Shown here one piece after another: positions 13,081 to 25,479 of a stretch of DNA of 64,000 bases. A program made the translations under genes and the position numbers. Each line of letters begins with the position of its first letter. Within the stretch, counting starts at the first letter, position 1. The stretch lies in the NCBI RefSeq assembly GCF_040807025.1, contig NC_090947.1, positions 8,060,001-8,124,000 of the forward strand, written 5' to 3'. The notes below the pieces were generated by a model. That model was given only the letters and a program-made list of their open reading frames with translations. It had not been told where the DNA came from and did no database searches. Origin of the DNA: Struthio camelus. Taxonomy: Eukaryota > Chordata > Aves > Struthioniformes > Struthionidae.

Positions 13081-14990
13081 GCCTCTGGACACAGAGCGGA
13101 GGCTGCTGCAGACCTCCAGAAGCCAGGCGTGCAAGCGTCTCTCCAGAGAGCTTGCTACGCAGTGATCTCGGGCTTTCCCACACTGTTTGGGGCAGGGGCC
13201 ATCTTTTTCCTTTCTCTCACTCTGACCTCACCAGTAAGCATACCCACTAAGCTCCAAAAACTCCCTGTAGCACTCCTGGGAGGGTGGCAGAAGCAGATCC
13301 TTTGCAAGGAACACACACACACGTTCATTATAGTCTTCAGAAAGAAAAGAGACCTAAAATCAGCAGCACGCTTCACTATTATAACCATGGATTTCCTCCC
13401 TGGGTATGGTATGTAATGAAAAAAGACTTCGTAAAACAGAAGGAAAACGATTAGATTTCTTACAGTTTTGCATCTAATTGATGCAGACGCTATAAACAAG
13501 TGTTAGTCCGAAAACTCCACTGGTACCTGCAATTTCAGAGTCACTTCAGTTTTTGCGAAAGCACAGAATCTATTCTGGATTTTTAGCAGAAGTATTTTAA
13601 CGTTGATTTCTTACCAAAGCTTTATTTATGCAAAGCCAGTTGCATAAGGAAATAAACTGCATGTTCTCTTGCCCTGTTTTGTGTTTTAGTCCTTTCATCA
13701 CGCTGCATGGTGCAGCAATTTATTTGCCCATGTAAGAACTCATAATTAAAGTAGTGACCGATTACGTAATGTCGGACAGAGCTGCCGATTCCGTGCATTG
13801 CAAGCCCGTTGTGAACCTAGGGCACACCACAGCTGAGACTGCATATGGCTTAGTGTGACGCGGGAGGAATTTATGAGAGATACTTGGAAGCAGAAATCAG
13901 AGAGAATTATTATTTTTTGCTTGCCTCAATACGAGCACGAATAAGGCTGTACATAAATTTGCTGCATTAGTCGAGGAAAAAGATGATGAGCACTTCCACT
14001 AACGGTTAGCATTATTAAATGTTCACTTGACATGTGAAAAGCTTTGTTCTGTGATTTAAAAAACACTGCCACAGTTATGAGGCCAAACTGACCTGCGTTA
14101 TTTTAAATGTTTGCCACATGCATGGAAAATGCACTGAAAATAATTAGGGCACAACTGAATATGGAGCATTCAATTTAAACGCGAATGGTTCTGAACTCCT
14201 TCTTAGGAATAAAGTTTCAGAAAAAACCCAAGGATTGTAATCAATTTAACAGCAGGACCAGCTTGCCAATAAACCAGAGGTGGTATTAATTTAGGTGCTG
14301 CAAACCTATTTGAATACGGTGACGTATTTCAGCCTCAAGGCTTCCAAGACATGCTTACATAGGAGGCGAAGAAAATGACTGTAAAATGTCAGCTACTTTG
14401 ATGGTCTTTCTACTAAGCCAGGAAGTAACCTGCATCTGTTTTGCCTGCAGATCTGGATTTACCTATGTCATAAGAAATGATGGCAAGCATTTACTGGGAT
14501 TTATTCCAGCAAAAAAAATGCAGAGGCTGAATTTAGTGCTTTTCCTGTCCAGCACTTGCTGAGCGTTACGTTATTAGGCAGCACCGTCCACATCTGCGTA
14601 TAGGTAGGGAGCAGAGGGCCATGTGATCCAGCTGTTGCTATGGTTCCTAGTGGGATTTTAGGAGAACAACAGAAGAAACAGAGAAGCCCTCCAGCTGACA
14701 CCTGAGCTAAAGGGACCCTGCCAAAAAGGATGAGTGGAACGTACTTAACCTTTCTTACGCTTTATTTGTTAGATTTTTCTGAAGGAACTGAGCATTTAGC
14801 AGCCCAGTGAGAATTACGAGTGCCTGCAGCCTCTAGGGGAAAAGGACAACAATACCAACAATAATACCGTCGTGCGGTTTCTTTTTAAATGCCCCCTTCA
14901 TTTAGAAGAATGACATCCGCTTTAGGCTGAGCTCTCAAAACACGCAGGAAGGGTAGCTCGTCGTCAGTGCAAGGAAGTACCTAGTTCACT
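13081..14990. other. AT-rich intergenic stretch, possible conserved non-coding DNA
   Basis: Between about 13540 and 14330 the sequence is AT-rich, without simple repeats or recognisable transposon remnants, and carries many homeodomain- and octamer-like words such as TAATTA and ATTTGC. This texture is common in conserved non-coding elements, but conservation cannot be judged from one sequence. No gene is seen. Confidence 0.25.
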
Positions 14991-14999
14991 GCAGAAGCT

Positions 15000-15870
15000 G
15001 GTGTGCGGGCAAGGGCAGAGCGGCCGGCACCTCGAGCCAGCCTTCCCACGTCTCCCCCTGCGCTCCTGCCGGCCTGTGAGTAACAGGAGCGTGCCAAAGC
15101 ATCTTGTGCCCCAGATGCTCCCCAAAGCAAGACTGCTCACTCTAATGGCCTGCTGCCGTAGCAGGCGTACAGCCTGTAAGGAAAATGGACATACAGAGCG
15201 GGATACAGGCGCAAATCTGTTTCGGGGGCTGTCTTTCTTTCTTCTTCTGCTTCAGATGGAGGCTTTCCAAGAGCTGTCAGCTAATAAGCAGTGAAATTCC
15301 AAAGAGCGTTTGTTTGGCAGAGCGCAAGGCTCGGCCTTTTGTGAGCTAGCCAGCAATCTGGAGCCTGCGCAGCCTCAGGAGACTGGGCTTTCCCTTCGTT
15401 TCTGCTGGTACTTCCCTTCAGCGGGCCAGTCAGAAATACGGGAATTACTGTTCTGGCTCTACTGCATGCCTGTGGCCAGCAAGGCTGAGCCCAGGAGGGT
15501 TTGTGTTGTGCAAGTGCAAACAGTGCGCAGCGCACCGAGCATCCCTTGCTGCGGGCCCTGGGAGACACCCCGCGGTAAGCAAGCACCTATCTGAGATGGT
15601 GTCATATCCGCTCACAAAGCGGCTGTCCTCGCTCTCAGGGAAGTCTTCTGTTTCTGCCATCCCATCCTCGAAGTCTCCCGGCCCTTTCCTATGCCTGGGG
15701 CCCTGGGCTGCAGCCACCCAACGTGCTCCGAGGCGGAGGGGCTGCGGCGGGGCCAGAGCGCTGAGCGCGCCGAGAGCCAGTCTGCAGCGCTGCTCTGCCT
15801 TCCTGCCCAGGGGAAGACATCAGTCTCCCTGTCGCATCTCCGTCTGTCCCCAGCCTCCGCTGCGGCGCGG
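15000..15870. other. GC-rich patches, no supported gene
   Basis: CpG-richer blocks lie at about 15000-15080 and 15700-15870. Open frames occur on both strands and none resembles a known protein. A weak promoter-like or transcript-start region is possible but not supported. Confidence 0.35.
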
Positions 15871-15879
15871 CAGTAGGTG

Positions 15880-18800
15880 ACTGAGGTAGCGTTCAGGACG
15901 GTGGAGTTTGCCTCTGTGCGGTGCCCTGCGAGGCTCTTGGGCGTTCATGTACTGAGGGTCCCCGCAGCTGGGAAGAGCTGTGTCCTAGGATTTGATCCAG
16001 GTGTGGATGAAGCTTCAAGAGAGCGTGATTTCGTTTTGATGCTTCCTCCATTTCTAGCGCTAGCCTTGACGATGTCACCTGCTGAGAGCCACCACCACCC
16101 TGACAGAGGGTCAGGCGTGACGCTGATGAAAGAATGATCTGCTCTGCGCTGAAGGAAGACTGTCAAGGAATGTGCTTTCCTGACTTGAGCGCAGAGATAG
16201 TCTGCTCTGGCAAGGCTAGACTAGGGCTTAAAAATGTATTTCTTCTCCCTTTTGAATATTACAGACTTCATGAATTAATCAGGAGAATACTTGGTGCAGT
16301 AGGTGGAGAAATGAGAGGCTGTTTATGTTCAGCAGGAACACAAAATGCTTTGTAAAACTGATCTATAAAACAAGGACTTGAAAGAACTGTATGTGGCTTA
16401 ACAGCTCACTTACATGACCTGATGATAAAATATGCATAATTCAATATCGTATGGCTTTTTTTTCTGACAGAGTATTAATGCTTTAAAATTATTTTTTTCA
16501 GCCACAAAACTCTTGCCGTGACCCAGTCAATCCTATCATCCCAGAACGTATTACCCTGCAACCCAAATCAGGAGACATCCCACTTTGCACAAGTGCTCCC
16601 ACTGCGCGCACGAGACAGGACAGCAGGGCTGGGCTAAGAGCTAGGATAAGAAGAAGTGGCTCTCATACGCTTTTGAGATATTTCTTAAAATTGGCCTGTG
16701 AAAGCTCATCCACTAATGCTACATTAGAGGAAGGCTATAGCTTCCAGTAGCACAGAAAGAGGCACTTCACGGCGACACTCCTCAGTTCAGGAGTGCCAAC
16801 AAGGCGGCTTATCAAAATGCTGATAAAGAAGCAACAGGAAAGAAGTTTGGGAACGTCCATGGAAAGGCTTTCCAGAGCGCTGGCGAGTGGAGCGAGCACA
16901 AGACGTGACCCTGGGCAGCGAGCAATGCTGCTGCCTCGGTCCTGTCTGCCCCTCGCTCTGCCCCGAAGCACCCAGCGTCTCTTCCGCTGCCTCTGGCGCT
17001 AACCCTCTATCCGTTTGCAAGGCTCTTCCTGACGAATCCCACAGAACACAAATATCTGTCTTTTTCCTTGCTTTGATTAATTATGGTCGTCTAGGATGAA
17101 ATCATGGCCAGAAAGGGCGATGTCTGCCAGGGACACTTTTGGAGGCAGGATTTCGTGCCAGATCTCTTAATGCTCATCTTCCATTTAGAACTGTAGAGAA
17201 GCTACTTAATGGCACCGTCTGTTGGCACCACAAGCAACTATTTCCTGTCCTTTTTTTTCCTCGACTAAGTATGTTTGTATTTTTGCCTCAGCTTTCTTTG
17301 CCTAAAACTTTCAACAAGCCGAAGTGCTTTTCAACAGTAAAAAGCTATTTAAGCCACAAGTATTTTCTCTCTCTTCTGCCTCTGCACATCCCTGAAACTT
17401 CTTGTCTTCCCCCACGCGCTTTGCCTTGGCATTTGCCTTTCGGTGCTCCTGCCATTCAGCCTGGGTACGAGCGTGATCTCACCTCTGCTACTCTTCTGTC
17501 GTTTCCTCTTGCCCGCTGCAATTCTGTTTCCCTTGCTTCCCTAATTGCCAGCTCTCCGTGTCTCTACTGCCCTTTTCACGTATACAGAGAGGGGATACAA
17601 AAATATATATTGATCCTGTCAGCTCTTGAATGGCTGTTCAGCTGCAGAGATCTCAGCCTCTTGCTCTTCCAGGGGGAAACGGAAGAGAAACCTATTGACA
17701 TGGGAAAATACGAAGATCTAGACTGACACGAGCGAGCTAGTCAGAGGTGACACTGTGCATGCCCTCTCTGTCCCCAAATATGCCCTCACATCTGTTTTAA
17801 ATTCCTGCTCATTTGGAGGCCGAGGATATTACTCTCAATAAACAATTTGCTTGGAAGATATCCTTTGTAGTCTTGGTGGCTTAGTGAACATTCCTCAATT
17901 GCTCTAAATTAATTCCTTAGTTACATTTTTATTAAGACGCCCAGAGCGTCTTGAGTATGACATAAGTTCCCAGGAATTAACACCGCTGGGGTTTCCCTGG
18001 AGACTTCAGAACACGAAAGGGCAAATTGCGGGTCTACAGAACGCAAACTCTTGCGACGGCAACGTGTTCACAGCTGTTAAGAAAGGAGGCAAAACCATGC
18101 AAAGCGAGCTCAATAAACCAGACAGTAAATCAAGTCTATGAAAGTAGTGACTGGTGGGGCTACATTAAAATGTTATCTGGGAAATGTATGACAGCCGTGG
18201 ATGAAATGACTTCTTTCTCAGGAAGGTGGGTGGGAGCAGACTGATTTCATCTGTTCAGAAGCAAGGAAGAAGCAGGGAATACTGATACTTCGTGAACTGT
18301 CCATGGAGTGAGAGTCAGAGGCAAAACAACGTATAGCGAGAACGTGCACAGAGCTCTGTTTAAATTGTTTTTACGAGACATAATGGAAACAAGGTTTTGC
18401 AAAAAGAGAACTCATCTTTTTGGAGAATCTCGCTCTCCCTTTTCTGTTTTCTACCACCTAAAGCTCAGAGGGAGTTTTGGTTGCCAAATGTACCTTTTTC
18501 TTGCCCAGCGACAAGCAATTTTTTTTTCCAGTATAGATGGCAGCTGATGTTAAGAAAGGAGTCTGAGCATGCTGGCAAGGAAGTTAAATTTTTTCAGTCT
18601 TTATACCATCTCACATACATGGCTTTCAGAGTTAGCTCCAGTGAACATTTGCTGTGTCAACAATAATATACTTCTCATTGGAACTTACATTTCAGTTGGC
18701 TCAATTTACAATAATTAATTGGTGAAAAAGAGAAATAGCAGTAATTCCAATTCTTCTGTTTATAAATATTCTAAATAGGCTTGAAATCTAGTAACTGAAG

Positions 18801-21740
18801 GTGGTGATTTACGTGAAAAGTAAATGGGCAGCTGGCTGGGTTTATCAGAAACCAACAATCTTTGGCTAGCACAGGCTAACTTCCTCTAAAAGCTCTAACT
18901 GTTGCTGTTTGGCAGCGAGATACTCCGAACACAAAGAACAAAGCGTTGAAGGTCTGTGTTCCAGGCGCAGGAGGTGGTGGCTTTGTTACCACCTAACTAC
19001 ACAATACGTGAGGCAGTGTTTTTAAGGAGAGGTGGCGACTTTTTTTTAGGTAATATAATTGGAAAAACAAGCAAGTTTTCTTCAAGTCTGGAATAGAAGC
19101 AGCTATCCTCAAAGCTAAACACGGGTTGAGAACAACTGCTGTGAATTTAATTGTCAAACCTCTGTAAGGTTCTTTGTTTGAAGTAGCCTTAAGGTTTGCA
19201 GCTCCTTGATACAGAGTTAATTAATGCTCCAAATTTGAGCGTCCAAGTTATTTTTTTCTGCATGCAAGGGTTTTGCTGCCTGGCAGCTGTTTTAATCTGC
19301 AGGCATTAATAGTACATGTGATAATGCTGTATTACAGAGACTGTTTATTGTACAGTGCTTAAGGTATAAGATGTGCTTAGCTGACACAACAGCGCTGTGA
19401 TTCCAACCCCAAAGGACTCAGACATTTGTAAACTTAGTCCTTACAGCCGAAGGCTATGAGCAAACTGCCTCTGTTAGCTGGGTTTCAGTTCAGGCTTATT
19501 CCCAAAGCTGAGTGCTATACAAAGCTATAGAAAGCTGCAGAAACAAGACCAAACTGGAAGGAGCGCAAGTTAGAAGAGGAGAGAAATGAGGGATGGGCCA
19601 ATAAGCTCTGTAACTTGTTTCTTTAGTGGAGGGTGTCTGCAGCGTACTACCATGGAGAGTTCACTACTATGTAAATACAGAAATTTCAAAGATGTTACGT
19701 GTTGCCCTCGGTCACTGGAAACCTCTTCTAAGGCAAAGGAGTCATGCAGCCTAAAAGCATTAACACTGGCAGATCCAGTGCAGGTTCTTTGATCAAATAA
19801 CGGCAGCCCAAAACACTACTCGGAGAGTCACCAGGTCTAACCGGTGCTTTGGGGGAACAGCAAAGCACCATTATTTGGAATTACACATGTGGTCCCCAGG
19901 CTGCAGTAAGCCCTTGGAAAAGCTGCCAAACAGATATTTCATAGGCAAAAGATGAAATAAAGAGAAATTTGAAATAGAGGGGAAAGAAAGAAAAGAGCTC
20001 TAACAAATGAGAAAGGGCATAACACACTTTGCTTCTCCTGAGAATGCTGTCTACCAGATTGGTATAAAATACAGGCGTTCAAACACAGGTTTGCTCATTT
20101 AAAGTTGAGGTTGTAGGGCAGCGGTTAGCTAACAGATGTTTCTGAACATAAAAGGACACCATTGCTTGTAGGACTTGCATACTCCGATGGTATCTAGCCA
20201 TTAAAATCAAATTACAGAATCAGGAAGAACCATTCTCATGTAGCAGCATCTGTAGCAGCAGGATCCAGAAGTGAGGCAAGAGTCATTTATAATCATCCTG
20301 CTCTTCCTAAGTGCTATATCATATTACCCCAATGCTTTCTGTTGCTGCTCTAGGCACAACAAGGAAAACAACAAAAACAAAGAAGAAAGGAGGCAGCAGA
20401 ACTTAACAAAAACGCGTTCAGCAACATCTGCTCTTTACGGCAGTCACTATTGCACGCACACACGCTCAGTCTCCGTGTCTCCTGAGTCAAAGACTAAATC
20501 AGAATCAGCCAGAAGGTGGCCTAATTAGATTGCTTTTATATTCAAGGTAACACCACCTGCAGTCATTAACATTATAAATTATAAAAGTTCTCTCAGGAAA
20601 GAGCACTACAGCATGTGATGAATAGGAGAAGGCAAAGCTGAGCGGGTTTAGAAACGAAGTCAGAAGGAATGAGAAGAGAATAGCGGAGTTCTGGAGTTGC
20701 ACCTCACAGGGTTTTATGAAAGCACGTTAGACATTAAGAGGAAGAGTATGGTTTAGGCAACAAATATCAGCACGGATGGTGTTTATGTTTTATGGACTCA
20801 GTATAAAGTTTGAGGCTCTAAAAGTGCTTTCATTTTCAAAACAGAGAGGGGAAAAAAAAGGAAAGGTTTCTAGGATACATGATATTTTTAATACCAAACA
20901 ATAGTACTGTACAGATATCTTATCAAATTGCCAGGGTCACACTTAGTTCCCGGCTCCTCGTTTCTTTGGGAAAGTTCCAGCATGAAACCAGAGCAGAGAA
21001 GAAACTGTCTTTGCTCGTTATTGCTACTCTTCAGAGGTATGGAAGCACTAATATCTTACATAGCAAACAAAACCCCCCAGAAGTGGTGGGTGATATGGCA
21101 TGGCCAACTTGAAACACTTTTGCACGATCTGATTTAAAAAAACCCTGGCATTTAACATTGTGAGAAAATAAGGCCTTGTTTTGACCTATCTACTTAGGCG
21201 TCCAGAGATCAAGCCACTACTTAAAAAAAACCCTTGCCTTATTCATGGAGACCTCCTGCAAAGCCTGACTGTCACAAGTCTGACGTATTAGAAGAGCACC
21301 ACGGCAGCAAACTGATGTGCAGATCAGCCAGTCCCTACACGAAGAAGGTACAACTCAAACTAGAAGACCAAGGCAGATGTAGGGCAGCGCCCAAAAAAAA
21401 GTAGAAAGGCACAAATGTAGGAGTGCGTTTGAGGGTGGAGTAGAGAATACCTACCAAATTATCTTAAGTGGTACTTTTTGATCAGAAAGCCAGAACAGCT
21501 ATAGAACACAGAACTGAAATGCCATATACAAAACGGTATTTGCCTAATTTAAGTTTCCAAATAACGGAAATATGGGATCACTTTTAAGGTTCAGAGGAAC
21601 TGTGTGACCCTGACGCATTTTCCACCGTCTGGCATTAGCTTAGGCAAGAACAGACTTCTGCTTTTTTGCAGCGCGGGAGCAGGTGGTTCGGATGCCTGGA
21701 AATACATACGTACGTAATGCTCGGGGAAGCACTTTCACGT
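15880..21740. other. intergenic DNA with one exon-like open frame
   Basis: This is ordinary intergenic sequence. A 195-codon frame at 17139-17726 starts at a non-ATG codon. Its last part, after a pyrimidine tract and AG at about 17671, reads as a short acidic tail ending GKYEDLD before a TGA. That could be a last coding exon, but a single acidic stretch is weak evidence. Nothing else here is recognisable. Confidence 0.35.
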
Positions 21741-22194
21741 TACCTTTCCTCCCCAGAACAGTAACGCTGCCGGGGCCGATGCAGAAGGCCCAGATCCGCA
21801 GCCTGTCTGCAGCAGGCCACAGCGGTGAGGCGAGGAGCGAGGCCGCGAGAAGCGAACGAGGCAGTCTCACCGCCCCCAGGCTTCCCGTACGCTGAATTCT
21901 GTGGCTGCTTTGAATATTATTTGTAAAGAGAAGGGTACACATTTCGTTCTTCTGATATTTTTCTTTTGCTTCCATCTCCCTTTGGGTCTCCATGGCTTAA
22001 ACGCGACACAGCTTGAGACAAACGGCAGCCAGTTCCAGGGCGCTCACCAAAGGTAGTACAAAGCACAAACCGGGCTGCCACGGAGACAGCCGTTCTCAAG
22101 TGCAGCGATCAGATGCCTAAAACATTCAGTCAACGCTTACTCTGCAGGACAGACACTAGCGTAGGATAGGTACCGTAGGAAGCTAAATTGGAAT

Positions 22195-22570
22195 TCGTCA
22201 CGTTGAAATTAAAAAGAAAACAAACCGAAACCCGTCTCAGGAAACGCAAACGCGCGGCTGCGAGATGTGTCGAAAGGAGACGAGAACGCGCGCAGCCGCT
22301 TTCATGTCTGCGCCAAGGACGCGCCAACTCATCACACGCCGAGGAAGAAGCGCAGCTGCCCCCGTGACTTTCACCTGCTTCCTGGCCGAAATGGCGCTGT
22401 GCGTCTTTTCTGCTGAGGAAAGCAGGCGCCTCTGGGCGCTTCGAGCCGTCGCGAAGAACGAAGCGCGTTGTCGTTCTGCCGCCCGCTTCCTCCCGAGCGA
22501 CGTCGCAGCGCGCCGCGCTGCCGCAGGGCCTCGGGGGCTTGCAAAGGCACACGCGCGCACGCCCCTTGGG
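22195..22570. promoter_or_regulatory. isolated CpG island
   Basis: Roughly 375 bases have a CpG about every eight or nine bases, with repeated CGCGCG and GCGC words, in the middle of otherwise CpG-poor DNA. A weaker CpG patch lies just before it at about 21760-21890. This density marks a CpG island that has escaped germline methylation, usually a promoter. It lies about 20 kb upstream of CD28. Open frames of 144 codons on + and 140 on - overlap it but look like GC-rich chance frames. An unannotated non-coding transcript start or a distal regulatory element are the likeliest explanations. Confidence 0.6.
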
Positions 22571-22661
22571 GTAGCCCAGACGGACGGGAATCTAATTCCT
22601 AGCCAGTGCTGTTTTAACGCTAACCCTTCTCACAGCTGGGGTAATATAACAGGCAGCTGCC

Positions 22662-22685
22662 AAAGGCAATCTTTTGATTGCCTTT
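22662..22685. repeat. perfect 10-bp hairpin
   Basis: AAAGGCAATC is followed by TTTT and then its exact complement GATTGCCTTT, with more T residues after it. In a bacterium this would be read as an intrinsic terminator. In this vertebrate context it is only a short perfect palindrome next to the CpG island. Confidence 0.5.
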
Positions 22686-22689
22686 TTCA

Positions 22690-25320
22690 CCACGCTTAAA
22701 TAAGCTAGCTTTGACCTGGTTATTACATCCACTACGGAGAGGGATACGTTTTCTGGGATAAAAATCAAATGGTTGAACGGCAGCTATAGCGTGGCCACCA
22801 ACACGTGTGCATCCAGCCTCGCCGGGAGGTATTAGGAAAAGGTTTATGACCAGCTTTCCAGCCTTTCCCGTTACTCTTGGCCCTTATTGCTCATCTCTCC
22901 GTCAGGTTTCTTTTTCTTCTTCTCCTCCCTTTCATATCATGTAGTCACTTGCTTTGCGCTAAGCAGCAAAGGGAGAATAACAAGGCGGCAGAGGAAAGGA
23001 GCAAAACGCTGGATGAACAGAAGAAAGCAAAAAGGGAAATTGTACCAGGCATCTCGACTAAAACTCCCGGGGACCTTCACTGGGATATCTGTCCAAGTAA
23101 GGAAGCATGGGGAGGGCAGGAAATGGCCTGAAGAGAGCTGCAAAATATTGCAGGGTGTGTAGTTAACTCAGCTCAAGTGTTCCTGGGGAGGGTTTGTGGT
23201 AACGAGGAGAATGCACTGCAGGTGTGGGAGGGACACGCCGTCTTCACAGCATCACTGCTTGCTTTCCCAGGCTCTCCTGAGTCTGTCGTTTTGAGAGCTA
23301 CCTGTTTTAACCCTCAGGAGAACGCCAACCGGAAACTGAAAAGGTTCTGTGTGAGATAATTTATGGCAGGCCAAATACCATGAATTTACCAATTTGCTCT
23401 TATAATAAATCCCCCACTGATTAATGCCGCTTCCTAAAATTACTGATAAAGAGCCCTGTGTTCCCTGAAACCACTGAATGACCAGAGGGTGGCAACTCTG
23501 ACTGCTAATATCCACAGGGTGCATCAGAGAAGCACACTGCTACCTCTAGTTGCTAATTAACAGAGAAAAGGAGCAGATGTGCAGTAGGTAAAGGCATCTC
23601 TGTCTGATAAGTGGCCTACCCCGTTTAAATAAGTGACAGCTGATATCTGTCACCCAGTGCAGGGGAATGGGGGACCCTGAACCTGTCCTACCTTGTCACC
23701 CCCCACGCAGTAAATCTGTGTCCTTTCTTAACCCTGGCTTCCTGCTGCTTCTCCTTCCTCCAGCAGCTCCAGCTTGCTGTCCCTGTTCTCACGGCTCTGA
23801 GTGTTTCAAACCTTGCTCCTCTGTTTTCATTTCTCATTACCGGTGAAGGCTCCCCTCCAGGTCTTCCAAACAACACGCCCAGTCTTTCTTAGCACCCCTG
23901 TTCACACCTCCAGGTAGCAACCTGCTCCTTCTCTCTTCTTCACACGCCAAACTTGTACCTCTTCTGTATGCTCATCCTGCCTGAGAAGCACTCTGCCACA
24001 AAGCCATTTACAGCAACACTGCTCTCCCAAAATATATCGCATGCCTCTGCACTCACTCTGTTATTTTGTGGAAGGCTCTTAGCATTTAAAAAAATCACTG
24101 GTTATCTCGTGTAGCTCAGGAAACTGACTGGCTTTTTGAAGCAATGATCTCTATATGCACGCAGGTCAAACGCAAGGACCCTCCTTCTGAGGCACGCACA
24201 GCAGAGCTTGAGGGCAACAAGTGAGCAATTACACAGTGACTACTCCAGCACATCACTAACTCCTATGGGCCCTTGGGGCTACTCAAGGAGTCCAGGTGCC
24301 TTGTGCTCTGGGTACGAAGCAGGATCCTCCTGCTCCCCATAGCCCCGACCTGCGTGGGGCTGGCCGGGGTTGTTTCTGCGAGGATGACAGACCCTTGTCC
24401 TTGGGGTGCACAGCACACGCGAGCCACGGCACCCAGAGCCCAGGCCCAGATCCCAAAGCGCACATGAGTCTGCAGTCCTTGCTCAGCTTAAAACTGAAGG
24501 TGCTTTTGGGCAGGGACTGCACTGGACTTATCACACAGATGGCACTGAGTAAACAGTTACATGAGAAATAAAGGCTGCTGGTTAGTTAACAGGCCTAGAC
24601 AACACACCCAGGTTCCACAACGCAGTCTCTTCTCCTCCATGCGTGAAAATACTATAATTTTTGTATTATGCAGTTTCAGTAATGGATCATTCAATAATCA
24701 TTCATTAACTGAAACACTCATGTCTAATAGCAGCACAGCATCTCAGCCCTGCATCTTCAGAAACTCTAAAGAGATGATTAAAAAAACCCAAGCCCTCAAA
24801 AATGTCAGAGTCCGGGAATCCCTTTGTTTCAAATGAAACCAAGGACTGAGCATTTCTGGGAAATGCTCTGCTTGTTCTGAATGCCTGTTTAAATCAAATA
24901 CAGATATGCTCTATTCTTCCTGCAGAGCCATCCGCCTGCTCAGAGACAGGGGAAGGAACATTGCAACAGAAGCGCATGCACATCTCCACATAAAACAACC
25001 CCCCGACTCAGGTCAGTGTTCAGTTGGGTGTCCCAGGGGATTAGGAGACATTTTAACAATGCTGCAGTTTCTTGGAAGAGAAAGAAGGGGAGGAACTGGA
25101 GAAGGCATGGGGGATAGAAAAAGGAGAACAGATTTTTCATTATAAGGACGACATTTACAAATCCCATTCCCTTTGGGTGAAGTTACATAGAGGCCAGTCA
25201 GCTCAGACAATATTAAAACCGAGATGAGGCTTTACTTCTGAAGTGCTTTTCTTCTGAGGAACCTGAGCTGCTCTCCGAGAAGCATGAATTAAGCCTCACA
25301 GCAGCAGCATGCATGAAACA
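22690..25320. other. intergenic DNA, nothing recognised
   Basis: No exon, RNA gene or clear repeat is visible. GC content is slightly raised around 24260-24460, where short frames overlap on both strands. Confidence 0.5.
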
Positions 25321-25321
25321 A

Positions 25322-25475
25322 TGATTATTCTCCATTTAGTAGCTGGGGGACAGAAATGCAAAGAGGTCACGTGGGTGGTTCAAGGGCGTACAGGAAGTCT
25401 GTGGCACTGCACAGAAATAGACTCCAGACCTCTTGACTCCTAGCCTTGTGTTTTAACCACAAACTCATCCTTCTT
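25322..25475 (-). repeat. MIR SINE relic, antisense
   Basis: Read on the + strand, the segment follows the reverse of the MIR consensus in order: a CCATTTAGTAGCTGGGGGACAG block (old ATTTTACAGATGAGGAAACTGAG), CAAAGAGGTCACGTGGG (AGAGAGGTTAAGTAACTTG), then a block ending CTCCAGACCTCTTGACTCC and TTTTAACCAC (consensus GACTCC and CTTAACCAC). Divergence is high, as expected for a very old SINE. The SINE runs on the minus strand. Confidence 0.75.
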
Positions 25476-25479
25476 CCCT

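Noticed and set aside
22662-22685. Intrinsic transcription terminator
   Set aside because: The hairpin plus T-run has that form, but the DNA is vertebrate, where this mechanism is not used by RNA polymerase II.
22130-22699. Overlapping 140- and 144-codon frames on opposite strands
   Set aside because: They lie in the CpG island, where GC-rich sequence removes stops on both strands. Their composition is alanine/arginine-rich, as chance frames are.
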